Part shown: in pieces, positions 41,734 through 50,441 of the stretch
How the letters are laid out: every line of letters begins with the position of its first letter
Position numbering within the stretch: position 1 is the stretch's first letter
Source: an uncultured Bacteriovoracaceae bacterium
Lineage (GTDB): Bacteria > Bdellovibrionota > Bacteriovoracia > Bacteriovoracales > Bacteriovoracaceae
Direction of reading: 5' to 3'
Assembly: GCA_937931205.1 (NCBI GenBank)
Contig: CALHBF010000015.1
Span: forward strand, 62,001-126,000
Length of the DNA stretch: 64,000 nucleotides
The notes under the pieces: model-generated
What the model saw: the letters and a program-made list of their open reading frames with translations, nothing else
Database searches by the model: none
Told to the model about the DNA's origin: nothing
Program-made: the position numbers and the translations under genes

Positions 41734-42466
41734 GTAATACCTCTTCTACTTTTTTTACATCTTCTGGAACATCGACACCCATCAGTCGTTGATGAGAAAT
41801 AACTGCACCAATACTCATGCCATTCTCGAGTGCTCTTAACTGCTCAAGACGCTCCATCTTCTCCAAATGTGATTCTGGAAGTTTTACAAATGCTTCAAGA
41901 GCGTGGGCCTTGTAGCTATAAACTCCAATATGCTGATACCAAGTGTAGTCGGCAATTTTATCGCGTGAGTAAGGAAGTGAGGCGCGAGAGAAATACAAAC
42001 ATTTTTGTGAGTCTTCAGAGAAAACAGCTTTCACCACGTTAGGGTTTGAGAACTCTTCATCCTTCGTTGATCTCGGACGAATAAGAGTCCCCATTTCAAA
42101 TTGGCTTTGACTGTGGAAATCAGCAAGCTCTTTTAAGATATCGCCGTTTAAAAGAGGTTCATCCCCTTGTACGTTGATAATAATTTCAAAGTTCTTATTT
42201 TTGTAATAGCGCTCATAGGCCAGAGCAATTCTCTCCGAGCCAGAAGGAACATCATCATCAACTCTTAAGGCCTTGCCGCCAAAAGAGTTTACGTGCTCTT
42301 CAATACGACTATCATCAGTCACCACCGCGCAATCAAAACCCGAACGAGCACAATTTTCATACACTCGCTGAATCATGGTTTTGCCTGCAATCATAGCGAG
42401 AGGTTTTCCGGGAAAACGAGAAGAACTGAATCTTGCGGGTATTAGAACCACGACTTTGGAACTCAT
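41720..42466 (-). CDS. kdsB: 3-deoxy-manno-octulosonate cytidylyltransferase
   Basis: A 248-residue enzyme that activates KDO with CTP for LPS assembly. VLIPARFSSSRFPGKPL (about 7-23), VQGDEPLL and the HIGVYSYKA segment are diagnostic. ATG 42466 uses AGGTG six bases upstream. It is the first gene of a leftward KDO operon. Confidence 0.95.
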   Translation of the reverse strand: MSSKVVVLIPARFSSSRFPGKPLAMIAGKTMIQRVYENCARSGFDCAVVTDDSRIEEHVNSFGGKALRVDDDVPSGSERIALAYERYYKNKNFEIIINVQGDEPLLNGDILKELADFHSQSQFEMGTLIRPRSTKDEEFSNPNVVKAVFSEDSQKCLYFSRASLPYSRDKIADYTWYQHIGVYSYKAHALEAFVKLPESHLEKMERLEQLRALENGMSIGAVISHQRLMGVDVPEDVKKVEEVLRESK

Positions 42467-42568
42467 ATAAACACCTGTTAAAATGTGACCCCTCATCATA
42501 CTTCAGGGGGTATGACTCGACAAGAAATTCAGCCTTGAGGTGCACAAGTTGTGTGATAGAATCTGGGT

Positions 42569-42907
42569 ATGAAGTATGCTTATTTACTCCTAACCCTTCT
42601 AATTCAGTCAAGCTTTGCTCAAATCGAAGCAATGCAGGATGTCACAAGTCGTCCTGCTCTCTCATTACGATGCAAAGAACTTCATAGTGAGCGAACCAGT
42701 AAAATTAAAATTCAGCAAAAACTCAATGCTCTTATTCAAAGAAATCAGCTGCTGATTAAAAAAAGTCCCAAAGCAAAACAAACTCTTCATGCCAAACTCA
42801 GCTCTAATGCCCTTCGCTTGGAGAATGAACTCTATCTGACCAATCTGCAAATTGAGAAGATGGAAGAGAACATCGTTCGTTCAGGCTGTCCGGGAATCTC
42901 TCTTTAA
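42569..42907 (+). CDS. Small exported coiled-coil protein of unknown function
   Basis: A 112-residue protein with a signal peptide (ends SSFAQ, about residue 18) and a mature part that is a long helical hairpin or coiled coil bounded by two cysteines. No family is recognised. It is divergent from kdsB. Confidence 0.6.
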   Translation: MKYAYLLLTLLIQSSFAQIEAMQDVTSRPALSLRCKELHSERTSKIKIQQKLNALIQRNQLLIKKSPKAKQTLHAKLSSNALRLENELYLTNLQIEKMEENIVRSGCPGISL

Positions 42908-42985
42908 CTGATTTTACTTCTCAGAATTCTTAGTGCTAAGATTTTACTCACACACGAAAACGATTTTTTTATCGGGAGAAAATCT

Positions 42986-44461
42986 TTGAGCTACATTTGG
43001 CCCTTAATCCTGCTTGTCCCCATTACTCTCTGGGCGCAAGAGGATGACCTCAACGTTTTTGAAACTACCATCTCTGAAGAACTAAGCGAAGCCGGACGAC
43101 CGGCCCGTAAGTGGAGCCCACAACGATCTCCCGTCACCAAAGGCGCAGATGGCAGATTTTTAGATCTTCGTTCGGCCATTGAAGAGGCCATTCGTAAAAA
43201 CCCATTTCAGCAAATTCGTGGATACCAAAGAGAAAAGATCGATCTGAGACGTTCCGATATTTTTCAAAGCTTCTGGCTTCCTAATTTAGCTCTCGAGCTT
43301 CAGTCATCAAATCAAAAAATTGATAGAATCAGAGAATCGACTCAAAATACTCCTCGTATGGGCGCTCAACAAGCTCCAACAGGAAGCGTGGGTCTAGTAA
43401 TGGAAGACTTTACTCTTTTTAACTGGGGTAGAGATTATCTGGCCTATCAAAACCAAAAACACACTCTTAATCGTGAAGAACAGATCCTTGGTGAGCAGAA
43501 GCGTGGACTTAAATTTGCGGTAATCGCTCAGTACTTTAGACTCGTCAAAATCAAAGAAATTTTAAATGTTAAGCGCGAACAGCTAAGACAGGCCTCTTTC
43601 GTTCATAAAGTGGCCCGTGAAAAATTGAAGCTAAAAAAGATTAGAGCTCAAGAATATTATCAGACTCGTTCTGAATACCTACGTGCTCAAACAGAATATC
43701 AGGAATCTTCATTTGAATTAGGTGTAGAAGAAGAAAGGATGGCCAATCTTCTTGGTGATGAATATCGTGGCGCCTACAGAACAGCGGAACAACTTCGGTA
43801 CGTTGCGCTCAATGCCTCAGAGGATGAAGCTCTCAAACTTTCTCTGATTCAATCCCCTGCTTATAGAACTGCCAAGCTAGTCTACGACAACGCTTCAAGA
43901 ACTTATGAGAAAACTCTCAAAGATAACTTGCCTCTGCCAAAGTTCTCTCTAAATCTTGGAACTTATCGCACCGGTTTTGATCCTGACGGCAGTTATTGGA
44001 ATTATCAGACTTCTCCAGGAAATAGAAACGTTGAATTAGTAGCAGCTATTGATATGCGCTGGAACCTCTTAGGTGAAGGTGGATTTTTTAACGGCAGAAG
44101 AAATCAAGAAGCCTTCTTAAATAAAAGAATTGCTGAAACTAACTTCTATAACACTAAACGTGAAGTCGAAGTCAAAATCAGAACCATTTATAAAACTCTC
44201 AGATTTCTTGAGCAGAAAGTTGATATCTCAAGCTATCAGCAAAAGAATGCTCAAAGTAACTATGACGTTGTTCTAGATAACTATGTCTCAGGTGTCGCCA
44301 CTTATCCGGATATCAAACTCGCTCTTGATAACTTAGTTATCTCTTTGATCAACACACAAGAAGTAAAGTTTGATCACCTTTTAAGAAAACTTGAATTGGC
44401 CGATCTCATGGGATTAGAAGATTTCCCTGGTGAAAATTTTGAAGCGCTGGCGGTAAAATAA
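42986..44461 (+). CDS. TolC-like outer-membrane efflux protein
   Basis: A 491-residue protein with a signal peptide (ends TLWAQ) and two long helical repeats with barrel strands typical of the OEP/TolC family: ALKNPFQQIRG-like start, the NWGRDYLAYQ helix start near residue 145, and the second repeat WNLLGEGGFFNGRR near 352. It starts with TTG (GGGAG eight bases upstream). Unlike typical exporters, no adaptor or pump gene is adjacent; a beta-barrel gene follows and shares one base (TAATG). Confidence 0.8.
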   Translation: MSYIWPLILLVPITLWAQEDDLNVFETTISEELSEAGRPARKWSPQRSPVTKGADGRFLDLRSAIEEAIRKNPFQQIRGYQREKIDLRRSDIFQSFWLPNLALELQSSNQKIDRIRESTQNTPRMGAQQAPTGSVGLVMEDFTLFNWGRDYLAYQNQKHTLNREEQILGEQKRGLKFAVIAQYFRLVKIKEILNVKREQLRQASFVHKVAREKLKLKKIRAQEYYQTRSEYLRAQTEYQESSFELGVEEERMANLLGDEYRGAYRTAEQLRYVALNASEDEALKLSLIQSPAYRTAKLVYDNASRTYEKTLKDNLPLPKFSLNLGTYRTGFDPDGSYWNYQTSPGNRNVELVAAIDMRWNLLGEGGFFNGRRNQEAFLNKRIAETNFYNTKREVEVKIRTIYKTLRFLEQKVDISSYQQKNAQSNYDVVLDNYVSGVATYPDIKLALDNLVISLINTQEVKFDHLLRKLELADLMGLEDFPGENFEALAVK

Positions 44462-45225
44462 TGAAACATCTATTGATAACACTTATTCTTCTCTCTTCTG
44501 CCTCTTATGCACGTTCTCCCTTTGATGAAGAAACTCCCTCTAGTTCAGAGGAAATTCTTATCCGCAAGCCTGAGAAGTATCTTCGTCATGAGAGTATGAT
44601 TTATAATTTCAACTCTGACTTAGGTATCAAAGATCAGCGCAAATACACTGGTACTGATAAGAACAAATTAGGCTTAGCCGGTCACATTTCTTCTAACTAT
44701 GAGCACCTCGATAACCTCATGGGTTTTGAAATCAACTACCTGAGAAAATCTTCAAGCTATGACAACATCTGGTGGGGCGCTCAATTCTTTTCTCACAATG
44801 CTAAGTTTGATGCCATCACTCAAAATCACTCTGCTTCCAATTCAACCAACACTGGTTCAGAAGCTATGAATCAAAGACCTAATGGCACTAATAACAGTAT
44901 CATGGGTGCAGGTTTAGGAATGAGCTATCGCTTCAAGCTTCTTCTCGATTTTTGGAATACTGAGGATGTCTTTGAAACCGTCGATGTTTTTGCCAACTAC
45001 CTCATGCTAAATGAAAAATTTATTGATAAAAGTTATATGGGTTATGGACTCACCACTAGTTACGGTATTCATAAAAGATCAGGGACTTCATTCTTTTATG
45101 GTGGCAAACTCTCCTACAATCTTGCCTCAGTAACTCGTGAAGCGATCAATAGTGAAAGTAGAAAAAACCGTTCACTCACTCTAGGATGGTTATCAGTGGC
45201 CCTTGAGCTAGGAGTATTCTTTTGA
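44461..45225 (+). CDS. Predicted outer-membrane beta-barrel protein
   Basis: A 254-residue protein with a signal peptide (ends SYARS) and about eight amphipathic strands rich in Tyr, Ser and Gly, ending in Phe-Phe. It follows the TolC-like gene directly and precedes purB (TTGA overlap). No family is recognised. Confidence 0.65.
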   Translation: MKHLLITLILLSSASYARSPFDEETPSSSEEILIRKPEKYLRHESMIYNFNSDLGIKDQRKYTGTDKNKLGLAGHISSNYEHLDNLMGFEINYLRKSSSYDNIWWGAQFFSHNAKFDAITQNHSASNSTNTGSEAMNQRPNGTNNSIMGAGLGMSYRFKLLLDFWNTEDVFETVDVFANYLMLNEKFIDKSYMGYGLTTSYGIHKRSGTSFFYGGKLSYNLASVTREAINSESRKNRSLTLGWLSVALELGVFF

Positions 45226-46505
45226 TTAATCGTTATGAGATAAAAGAAGTATCAAGCATTTGGTCAGATGAGACGAAGTTCAAATACTTTTTTCAAGTAG
45301 AAATGGCCCTGCTTTCAGCACTTGCTAAAAAGAAAGTGATTCCTGATGTGGTTGCCTCATTTAACAATGCTAAGATTGATCTCAAACGAATTAATGAATT
45401 AGAGTCCCAAGTTCATCATGATGTTATTGCCTTCACGACCTCTATCAGTGAACAAGTTGATCTTTCGGCCCGCAAGTATTTTCATTTCGGCTGTACCTCT
45501 TCAGATATAATTGATTCGGCCCTCTCTCTGCAGATTAAAGACAGTCTTGTCATTGAGGAAAAGGCGCTCAGCGAGCTCATCCAGTCTCTTTGGCTCAAAG
45601 CATGTGAAACCCGCGATCTCTTCACACTTGGCAGATCTCATGGGATGTATGCTGAGCCTATGAGCTTTGGAACAAAGTTTTTAAGTTATGTCAGTGAACT
45701 GGTAAGAAGAAGAGATGAACTCATTAGCTTCAAAGAAAATCTCACCGGACAAATGTCGGGAGCGGTCGGCAACTACACAGTTCTTTCTCCGGAAATTGAA
45801 GTGGAGGTCATGAAAACTCTCCAACTCAAAATTGAGCCTGTCTCAACTCAAGTTATTCCTCGTGATCATCTTGTCACTCTCGCCAATATTCAGTCTGGTA
45901 TTGCTAATGCTCTTGAGCGACTTGCCATTGAAATTCGTCATCTTCATCGCTCGGATGTTGGCGAAGTGGTAGAGGGCTTTAAACCCGGTCAGAAAGGCTC
46001 TTCTACAATGCCTCATAAGAAGAACCCTATCGCCAGCGAAAATATCTCAGGCCTTGCTCGCGTGATCAGATCCCATCAAAATATCGCTAATGAAAACACG
46101 CTTCTCTGGCATGAGCGAGATATTTCTCACTCATCTAGTGAGAGAATATGGCTCCCAGACAGTTTTGGGCTTTGTACTTACATCCTTCGTCGCTCAAAGC
46201 GTATGATTGATGAACTTTTTATCAATAAAGAAGTCATTACAAACAAAACACAGAACTCTTTTCAAACTTTATCTAGTTTCATTCTGCATGAACTTATTTT
46301 GAAAACAAATCTTACTCGAGAAGAAATTTATGAAAAAGTTCAAAAAATCAGTTTTAATGCCCGCGACTTAAATGACTTCAGCTCACAACTAAAAACTTCG
46401 TTTCCTGATGTTGAGATGGATTTTATGAAGGAGTTTGATCCTCAGAAAATCTACTCAAAGAAAGTTGAGCAGATTTTCCAAAGAGTTGAAAAAGAAATTA
46501 TTTGA
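45222..46505 (+). CDS. purB: Adenylosuccinate lyase
   Basis: A 427-residue enzyme of purine synthesis. MINRYEIKEVSSIWSDETKF, VHHDVIAF, TSSDIIDSAL and the signature GSSTMPHKKNPI (near residue 263) are present. It starts with TTG overlapping the preceding stop (TTGA), with GGAG eight bases upstream. Length is normal. The 3' end overlaps the convergent SPOR gene by eight bases. Confidence 0.95.
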   Translation: MINRYEIKEVSSIWSDETKFKYFFQVEMALLSALAKKKVIPDVVASFNNAKIDLKRINELESQVHHDVIAFTTSISEQVDLSARKYFHFGCTSSDIIDSALSLQIKDSLVIEEKALSELIQSLWLKACETRDLFTLGRSHGMYAEPMSFGTKFLSYVSELVRRRDELISFKENLTGQMSGAVGNYTVLSPEIEVEVMKTLQLKIEPVSTQVIPRDHLVTLANIQSGIANALERLAIEIRHLHRSDVGEVVEGFKPGQKGSSTMPHKKNPIASENISGLARVIRSHQNIANENTLLWHERDISHSSSERIWLPDSFGLCTYILRRSKRMIDELFINKEVITNKTQNSFQTLSSFILHELILKTNLTREEIYEKVQKISFNARDLNDFSSQLKTSFPDVEMDFMKEFDPQKIYSKKVEQIFQRVEKEII

Positions 46506-47109
46506 TTTCAGTGATGATGTGGTCTTGGCCGGCGAAAAGAGACTGTTCCTGACGAATATAAGTTTTCGCCTCTTCAACAGTATCAAAAAGTCCAAGACTT
46601 ACTCTATACCATTTGCCCTTACCAGGAATGATCACTTCATTGAGAATGGGCGAATAACCACGCACAGTAAAACCTTCAGCAAATTGCTTCGCCTCTTCAA
46701 CCGTTCCGTACGAACCTAATTGAATAGTAAATTTTCCGGCCATTGGATTTGTTGTCTGTGGAGTCGCATCAGAAACTTGCGTTGTCGCCCCTGCTTCATC
46801 CTTAAATTTGCTCAACTGATCATTAAGTCTTGATTTAGACTCATCCATCAATCTTTTCAGCTTTTCTTCCTCAGTCAATTCTCCCTCTTTAATAACACTG
46901 ACATCAGCGTCTTCTTCAGGAGCAGACTTAAGTTCAATTGATCTTTCACTCTGATCACTCACTTGGCTTCCGACTGGACTCATTTTTTTACCAAGTCTGA
47001 TTCCTAGCGTGAAACTTGTAATGATAAGCACCACTACAAAGATCAAAATAAGAGCAATTTCTTTTTTTTCAAAAACGACAACTTTACTATTTTCTTCCAT
47101 ACTTACCAT
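46498..47109 (-). CDS. SPOR-domain membrane protein
   Basis: A 203-residue protein with one membrane helix (about residues 17-37), an acidic, Ser/Gln-rich coiled linker and a C-terminal SPOR domain of about 75 residues (FTIQLGSYGTVEEAKQFAE ... WYRVSLGLFDTVEEAKTY). SPOR domains bind denuded septal peptidoglycan, so a role in division or cell-wall remodelling is likely. ATG 47109 has AAGG seven bases upstream; ATG 47100 is an alternative. Confidence 0.85.
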   Translation of the reverse strand: MVSMEENSKVVVFEKKEIALILIFVVVLIITSFTLGIRLGKKMSPVGSQVSDQSERSIELKSAPEEDADVSVIKEGELTEEEKLKRLMDESKSRLNDQLSKFKDEAGATTQVSDATPQTTNPMAGKFTIQLGSYGTVEEAKQFAEGFTVRGYSPILNEVIIPGKGKWYRVSLGLFDTVEEAKTYIRQEQSLFAGQDHIITEIK

Positions 47110-47243
47110 TCTAAGGCCTTCCAAAAAAACCACAATGAAATTTTCAAATCCGAACTTTTTAATCAACTAACCCCGTCCCCCGCTTCCCCTTCAAAAAAAC
47201 TGCGCTAACTTGCCGTCACCCATTTCCAACAAAGGAGTTTTGA

Positions 47244-47414
47244 ATGAAAAAGTTGATGAGTAACCAAAAAGGACAAGGAATTATGGAATACGTGATTCTT
47301 ACCAGCCTCATTGGCATTGTATCTCTAGTGGCAGTTAAGAGCTTTGGTGAAGTTGTCAAAAAACGCATCGATAGTATGAGATCGCAGATTGTATCTGAAA
47401 TAAAGATGAAATAA
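47244..47414 (+). CDS. Flp-type (type IVb) pilin
   Basis: A 56-residue protein with the Flp pilin hallmark: a basic leader, then KGQGIMEYVILTSLIGIVS, where the Gly-x-Glu/Tyr start of the hydrophobic helix matches the prepilin-peptidase site and the Glu-Tyr pair of Flp pilins. A perfect AAGGAG precedes the ATG. It is the first gene of a rightward operon with a secretin and a CpaF ATPase, so it is the probable pilus subunit. Confidence 0.85.
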   Translation: MKKLMSNQKGQGIMEYVILTSLIGIVSLVAVKSFGEVVKKRIDSMRSQIVSEIKMK

Positions 47415-47662
47415 TGATGATCCTAAAGGCCTGTCTGGTTTTAACCTTCTGCTTGTCTTTTTTGAGTGCCGGATACACGGTTTTTAAGAAAATTAAAGAT
47501 CGTCAGGAATTCTGGCACCAATCATTTAAGGGAATCACTAATCAGTTAATGGGCAAACGCCCTTCCCAGGTCTTTACCCCTCAAAAATTTATCCATTACT
47601 CTTCTTCCGGGGCCAGATCTCAAAATTTCAAATTAGAAATTTCTCTGGGGGCTGGTCTATGA
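47414..47662 (+). CDS. Small membrane-anchored protein of the pilus operon
   Basis: An 82-residue protein with an N-terminal membrane helix or signal (residues 2-20, two Cys) and a basic exported part. It starts at the last base of the pilin stop (TAATG). No family is recognised; position suggests a minor pilin or assembly factor. Confidence 0.55.
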   Translation: MMILKACLVLTFCLSFLSAGYTVFKKIKDRQEFWHQSFKGITNQLMGKRPSQVFTPQKFIHYSSSGARSQNFKLEISLGAGL

Positions 47663-48270
47663 AGCTCTTATTGGCATCTCTCTTGGCCTTAAAGCTCAGT
47701 TTTTCTGTCTTGTTGCTCCTTATTTGTGAAAGGGAATTCTCTCACTTAAAAGAGCGCGGAAAACTTATGATCTGCTTAAAAGAGGTCAAAGGTGAAAGTC
47801 ACTTATTTATAGAACAAATTGAAAAGCTTAATTGGGGTATCAGAAATGCGGATCGGGCCAAATACTTGATGGCCCTTTTCCCTCCCCTTGTCCCTGTGGC
47901 CGCTAGCTCTGAGAAAGCGAAGAAGGTCATGATACAAATGCAAAACCTCCTGCTTTTAAAATATCTCATGAAACTAGGTCAATTAAAGATGAGTTGCCGG
48001 ATTCAACAAGAGACCTTCATCACTCCTTATCAAATAACAGCACAGGGATTTCGTCGAAATTTCGAGGGTGTCACTCTCTGGAGAAAAAAATGGAAAATCA
48101 AAATCAATTCGAGACAAGAACAAGTCCAAGTTTTGCTCAATCCTATAAAGATCCGCTCTCTGAAACCACAAATCCAGTACTACTACTCAATCAGAGAGGT
48201 GAATCGGTGGTTAGTTTTTCCCTCTTCATCGGCCTCTTCCTCTTGGTCACTGGCCTCCTCATCTTTATAG
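47659..48270 (+). CDS. Membrane-anchored protein of the pilus operon
   Basis: A 203-residue protein with an N-terminal hydrophobic helix ending LLICEREFSHLKERG and a basic, amphipathic body with two more Cys. ATGA overlap with the previous gene. Its last 181 bases overlap the next gene in another frame, and its last 18 residues are Ser-rich and of low information, so the true C terminus may be shorter or a frameshift may exist. No family is recognised. Confidence 0.5.
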   Translation: MKLLLASLLALKLSFSVLLLLICEREFSHLKERGKLMICLKEVKGESHLFIEQIEKLNWGIRNADRAKYLMALFPPLVPVAASSEKAKKVMIQMQNLLLLKYLMKLGQLKMSCRIQQETFITPYQITAQGFRRNFEGVTLWRKKWKIKINSRQEQVQVLLNPIKIRSLKPQIQYYYSIREVNRWLVFPSSSASSSWSLASSSL

Positions 48271-48389
48271 GAAACCATTACCAGAAAAAAACTCAAATCT
48301 ACTTAAAGGATTTTCAAAATGAATGGCAAAAACTTCAAAAAAAATATCCCCCAACCAATTCTCATCGTGCTGATAGTTCTTCTTTCTAA
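48090..48389 (+). CDS. TadE-like pseudopilin
   Basis: A 99-residue protein. A 38-residue polar leader is followed by NQRGESVVSFSLFIGLFLLV, which matches the R/Q-G-x-x-x-V-x-F start of TadE/TadG-type pseudopilin helices. ATG 48090 has GGAG six bases upstream; GTG 48207 with AGAGG is an alternative that would give only the helix. It overlaps the preceding gene by 181 bases and the next by 71. Confidence 0.55.
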   Translation: MENQNQFETRTSPSFAQSYKDPLSETTNPVLLLNQRGESVVSFSLFIGLFLLVTGLLIFIGNHYQKKTQIYLKDFQNEWQKLQKKYPPTNSHRADSSSF

Positions 48390-48708
48390 TGTCATTTTCT
48401 ATTTATTGTTTTTTCCCTCTGAAAATGTGCCTGAGAGGACGATGCCTGAAGACTTCGTAGAAATTAAAATTGAAGCAAAATTACAGACCCCATTTCAAAA
48501 AGGAAAAAAGGTTCTCCTTCACCATCCTAGAAGTGCGCAAATGCATGAAGCCCTGCTAATTTCAGAGCATGAAGACGGCCTCATTACTGTGGCCACGAAT
48601 GAAAAATCAGGTGGCGCACTCTTAAGAGAAGGATCTTGGAGAATTTTTCCTCTGATAAAAATGAACATCACTCAAGCGAAGGGAGAGAATCGTGAAATTA
48701 GGTATTAG
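48319..48708 (+). CDS. Membrane-anchored pilus-operon protein
   Basis: A 129-residue protein with a membrane helix at residues about 12-32 and an exported beta-rich domain (VEIKIEAKLQTPFQKGKKVLL ... DGLITVATNEKSGGALLREG). Location and layout are those of CpaB/RcpC, but it is only half that size and no SAF domain is certain. It overlaps both neighbours. Confidence 0.5.
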   Translation: MNGKNFKKNIPQPILIVLIVLLSNVIFYLLFFPSENVPERTMPEDFVEIKIEAKLQTPFQKGKKVLLHHPRSAQMHEALLISEHEDGLITVATNEKSGGALLREGSWRIFPLIKMNITQAKGENREIRY

Positions 48709-48991
48709 TATTTTGTTACTTTTGGGCACACCAATTCTCAGTGCGATGACACCTGTGCAAATTTACTTTGAATCAGGACAAAGACTAGAGGCCATCATTT
48801 ATCGAGATCTTTTAATGCAAGACCATTCAGTCCCGGAAGAACTGATGACACTGACTGAAGTAATGGAATGTGAAACGATGAGCGCGAAAACTGAATTTGA
48901 ACTCTGTATAAAAAGCAACGGAGACCTAAAAGTGGTCTCCGTTGATAAAAAATTCATTCAAGAATCATTAAGTATCTTTAAGGCCCCGTAG
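48692..48991 (+). CDS. Small exported protein of the pilus operon
   Basis: A 99-residue protein with a signal peptide (ends LSAMT, about residue 18) and two Cys in the mature part. It starts with GTG after GGGAGAGAATC and overlaps the preceding gene by 17 bases. No family is recognised. Confidence 0.6.
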   Translation: MKLGISILLLLGTPILSAMTPVQIYFESGQRLEAIIYRDLLMQDHSVPEELMTLTEVMECETMSAKTEFELCIKSNGDLKVVSVDKKFIQESLSIFKAP

Positions 48992-49001
48992 GAGCATCAA
49001 A

Positions 49002-50441
49002 ATGAATTACTTAACGTGGATTTCGAACTTAGGTGTAGTACCTTTGTTTCTGTTAGCAGCTTTTCTCTTAGCGCCAGAAGCTTTTTTCTTATTTTTACGA
49101 CGTGTTTCAGTGATTGCAGTTCTAGAAGCCATAAATATCTCCCAATGGATTACTAATTATTTTCTTAATTTGAAGCTCCTCAATTTAACGAGAAGCCTAT
49201 TATTTGTCAAAGCCTTACTACTATTACCATGTGCATCAAATGCGCAAATTTCTCAATTTGACCTGATTTTGGCCAAGGGAGAACAAAAAGAGCTGCATTT
49301 TTCTCAGCTAAACAAGCTCTCGGTCGGTAACTCGGAAGTTATAACCCACAAAATCATCAAAAACAAACTACTAATTAAAGGAAAAAAGATTGGTTTTAGT
49401 GACCTGATTGTCTGGTCCCCTAAGCCGGTGAAATACAATATCTATGTCTTGAGTAAACAGAAATACCTTAAAACCATTCAATTGGCGGATGCTCTGGGGA
49501 ATTTAGGTCTAGTCATCGATATTAAAGGGCCGATGATTACTGCTAAAGGTGAAGTTTTGGACTTTGCCGACTATCTGTACCTGCACAAAATAAAAAAACA
49601 GTTTCAAGAGCAGGTTTTTTTCAAAATTAAACTCTCTCCCAATCTGCGTAACCTGATTATCTCTAAAGTTTATCAAGAGCTCTACTCTAGAGGGTTCTCG
49701 AAAGTCAGCTGCACCAACCAATGGCTCGATGTAAACTGTCGCTTTGAGGGCTCTCATCAAAAAAGTGTGATTGATGAATTAAAGAAAAACTACTCGGTAA
49801 ACTTCTCAGAAGAAGAATCTATTTCTCTGCAGAAAAACTATCGCCTCAAAATGAAGATCGTTCAACTTGAAGGGCTTGATGGACAAGAGTTGAAATTTGG
49901 TCTTGATAAACTAAGTGCCAGTGTTGGTGATCTTTTTGAGCATGGATTGCGTAAACTCATTGATGAGAACCTCGTACTCCTATCTCAGTCCCACATGGAG
50001 CTCTCGACTCTTGCTGAACCTGAATTAATTGTAAATCTCGCTCAACCGCAGTTAGTAGAAATTGGCTCACAAATTCCTTTTCAAAATATCACTCACCAAA
50101 GAGGAGCAATTATCGCTCCGATTGATTGGAAATTCGCTGGTCTTCGCATCACAACAAACATCTCTCCTCAATATGGAAAATTTCTTGTGAAATACACCAC
50201 TGAATTCTCACGTCCTATGGATCAAGGGATCTCGGGATCAAAAGAAGAGTCGACTGTTTTCTTAAGGCCAGGAGAATCTATCAAGATTTTTCAAATTGGC
50301 TACAAGACCTCTAGTTTTGAAAAGAATCAAATCCCCTATTTAAGTGAAATCCCCATTCTCAAAGAGCTGTTTACTTCACGTTCGAAGGGACAATCTTACA
50401 AACAAATTTATGGTTATATCTATATCGATGAGGTGGAATAA
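49002..50441 (+). CDS. CpaC/RcpA-type pilus secretin
   Basis: A 479-residue protein whose C-terminal half is a type II/III secretin domain: STLAEPELIVNLAQPQLVEIGSQIPF (about 333-358), FAGLRITTNISPQ and IPYLSEIPILKELF near the end. The region before it has the pilus-formation N-terminal domain (LAKGEQKELHFSQLNK, DLIVWSP). The secretin forms the outer-membrane channel for the pilus. Oddly, about 60 extra hydrophobic residues precede the expected signal peptide (LLLLPCASNAQ at about 75-85). GGAG precedes the ATG. Confidence 0.85.
   Translation: MNYLTWISNLGVVPLFLLAAFLLAPEAFFLFLRRVSVIAVLEAINISQWITNYFLNLKLLNLTRSLLFVKALLLLPCASNAQISQFDLILAKGEQKELHFSQLNKLSVGNSEVITHKIIKNKLLIKGKKIGFSDLIVWSPKPVKYNIYVLSKQKYLKTIQLADALGNLGLVIDIKGPMITAKGEVLDFADYLYLHKIKKQFQEQVFFKIKLSPNLRNLIISKVYQELYSRGFSKVSCTNQWLDVNCRFEGSHQKSVIDELKKNYSVNFSEEESISLQKNYRLKMKIVQLEGLDGQELKFGLDKLSASVGDLFEHGLRKLIDENLVLLSQSHMELSTLAEPELIVNLAQPQLVEIGSQIPFQNITHQRGAIIAPIDWKFAGLRITTNISPQYGKFLVKYTTEFSRPMDQGISGSKEESTVFLRPGESIKIFQIGYKTSSFEKNQIPYLSEIPILKELFTSRSKGQSYKQIYGYIYIDEVE

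Noticed and set aside
47659..48389. Single frameshifted gene in place of two overlapping genes
   Set aside because: Both frames have plausible starts and ribosome binding sites, and the TadE-like helix begins a separate protein; kept as two genes but with lowered confidence.
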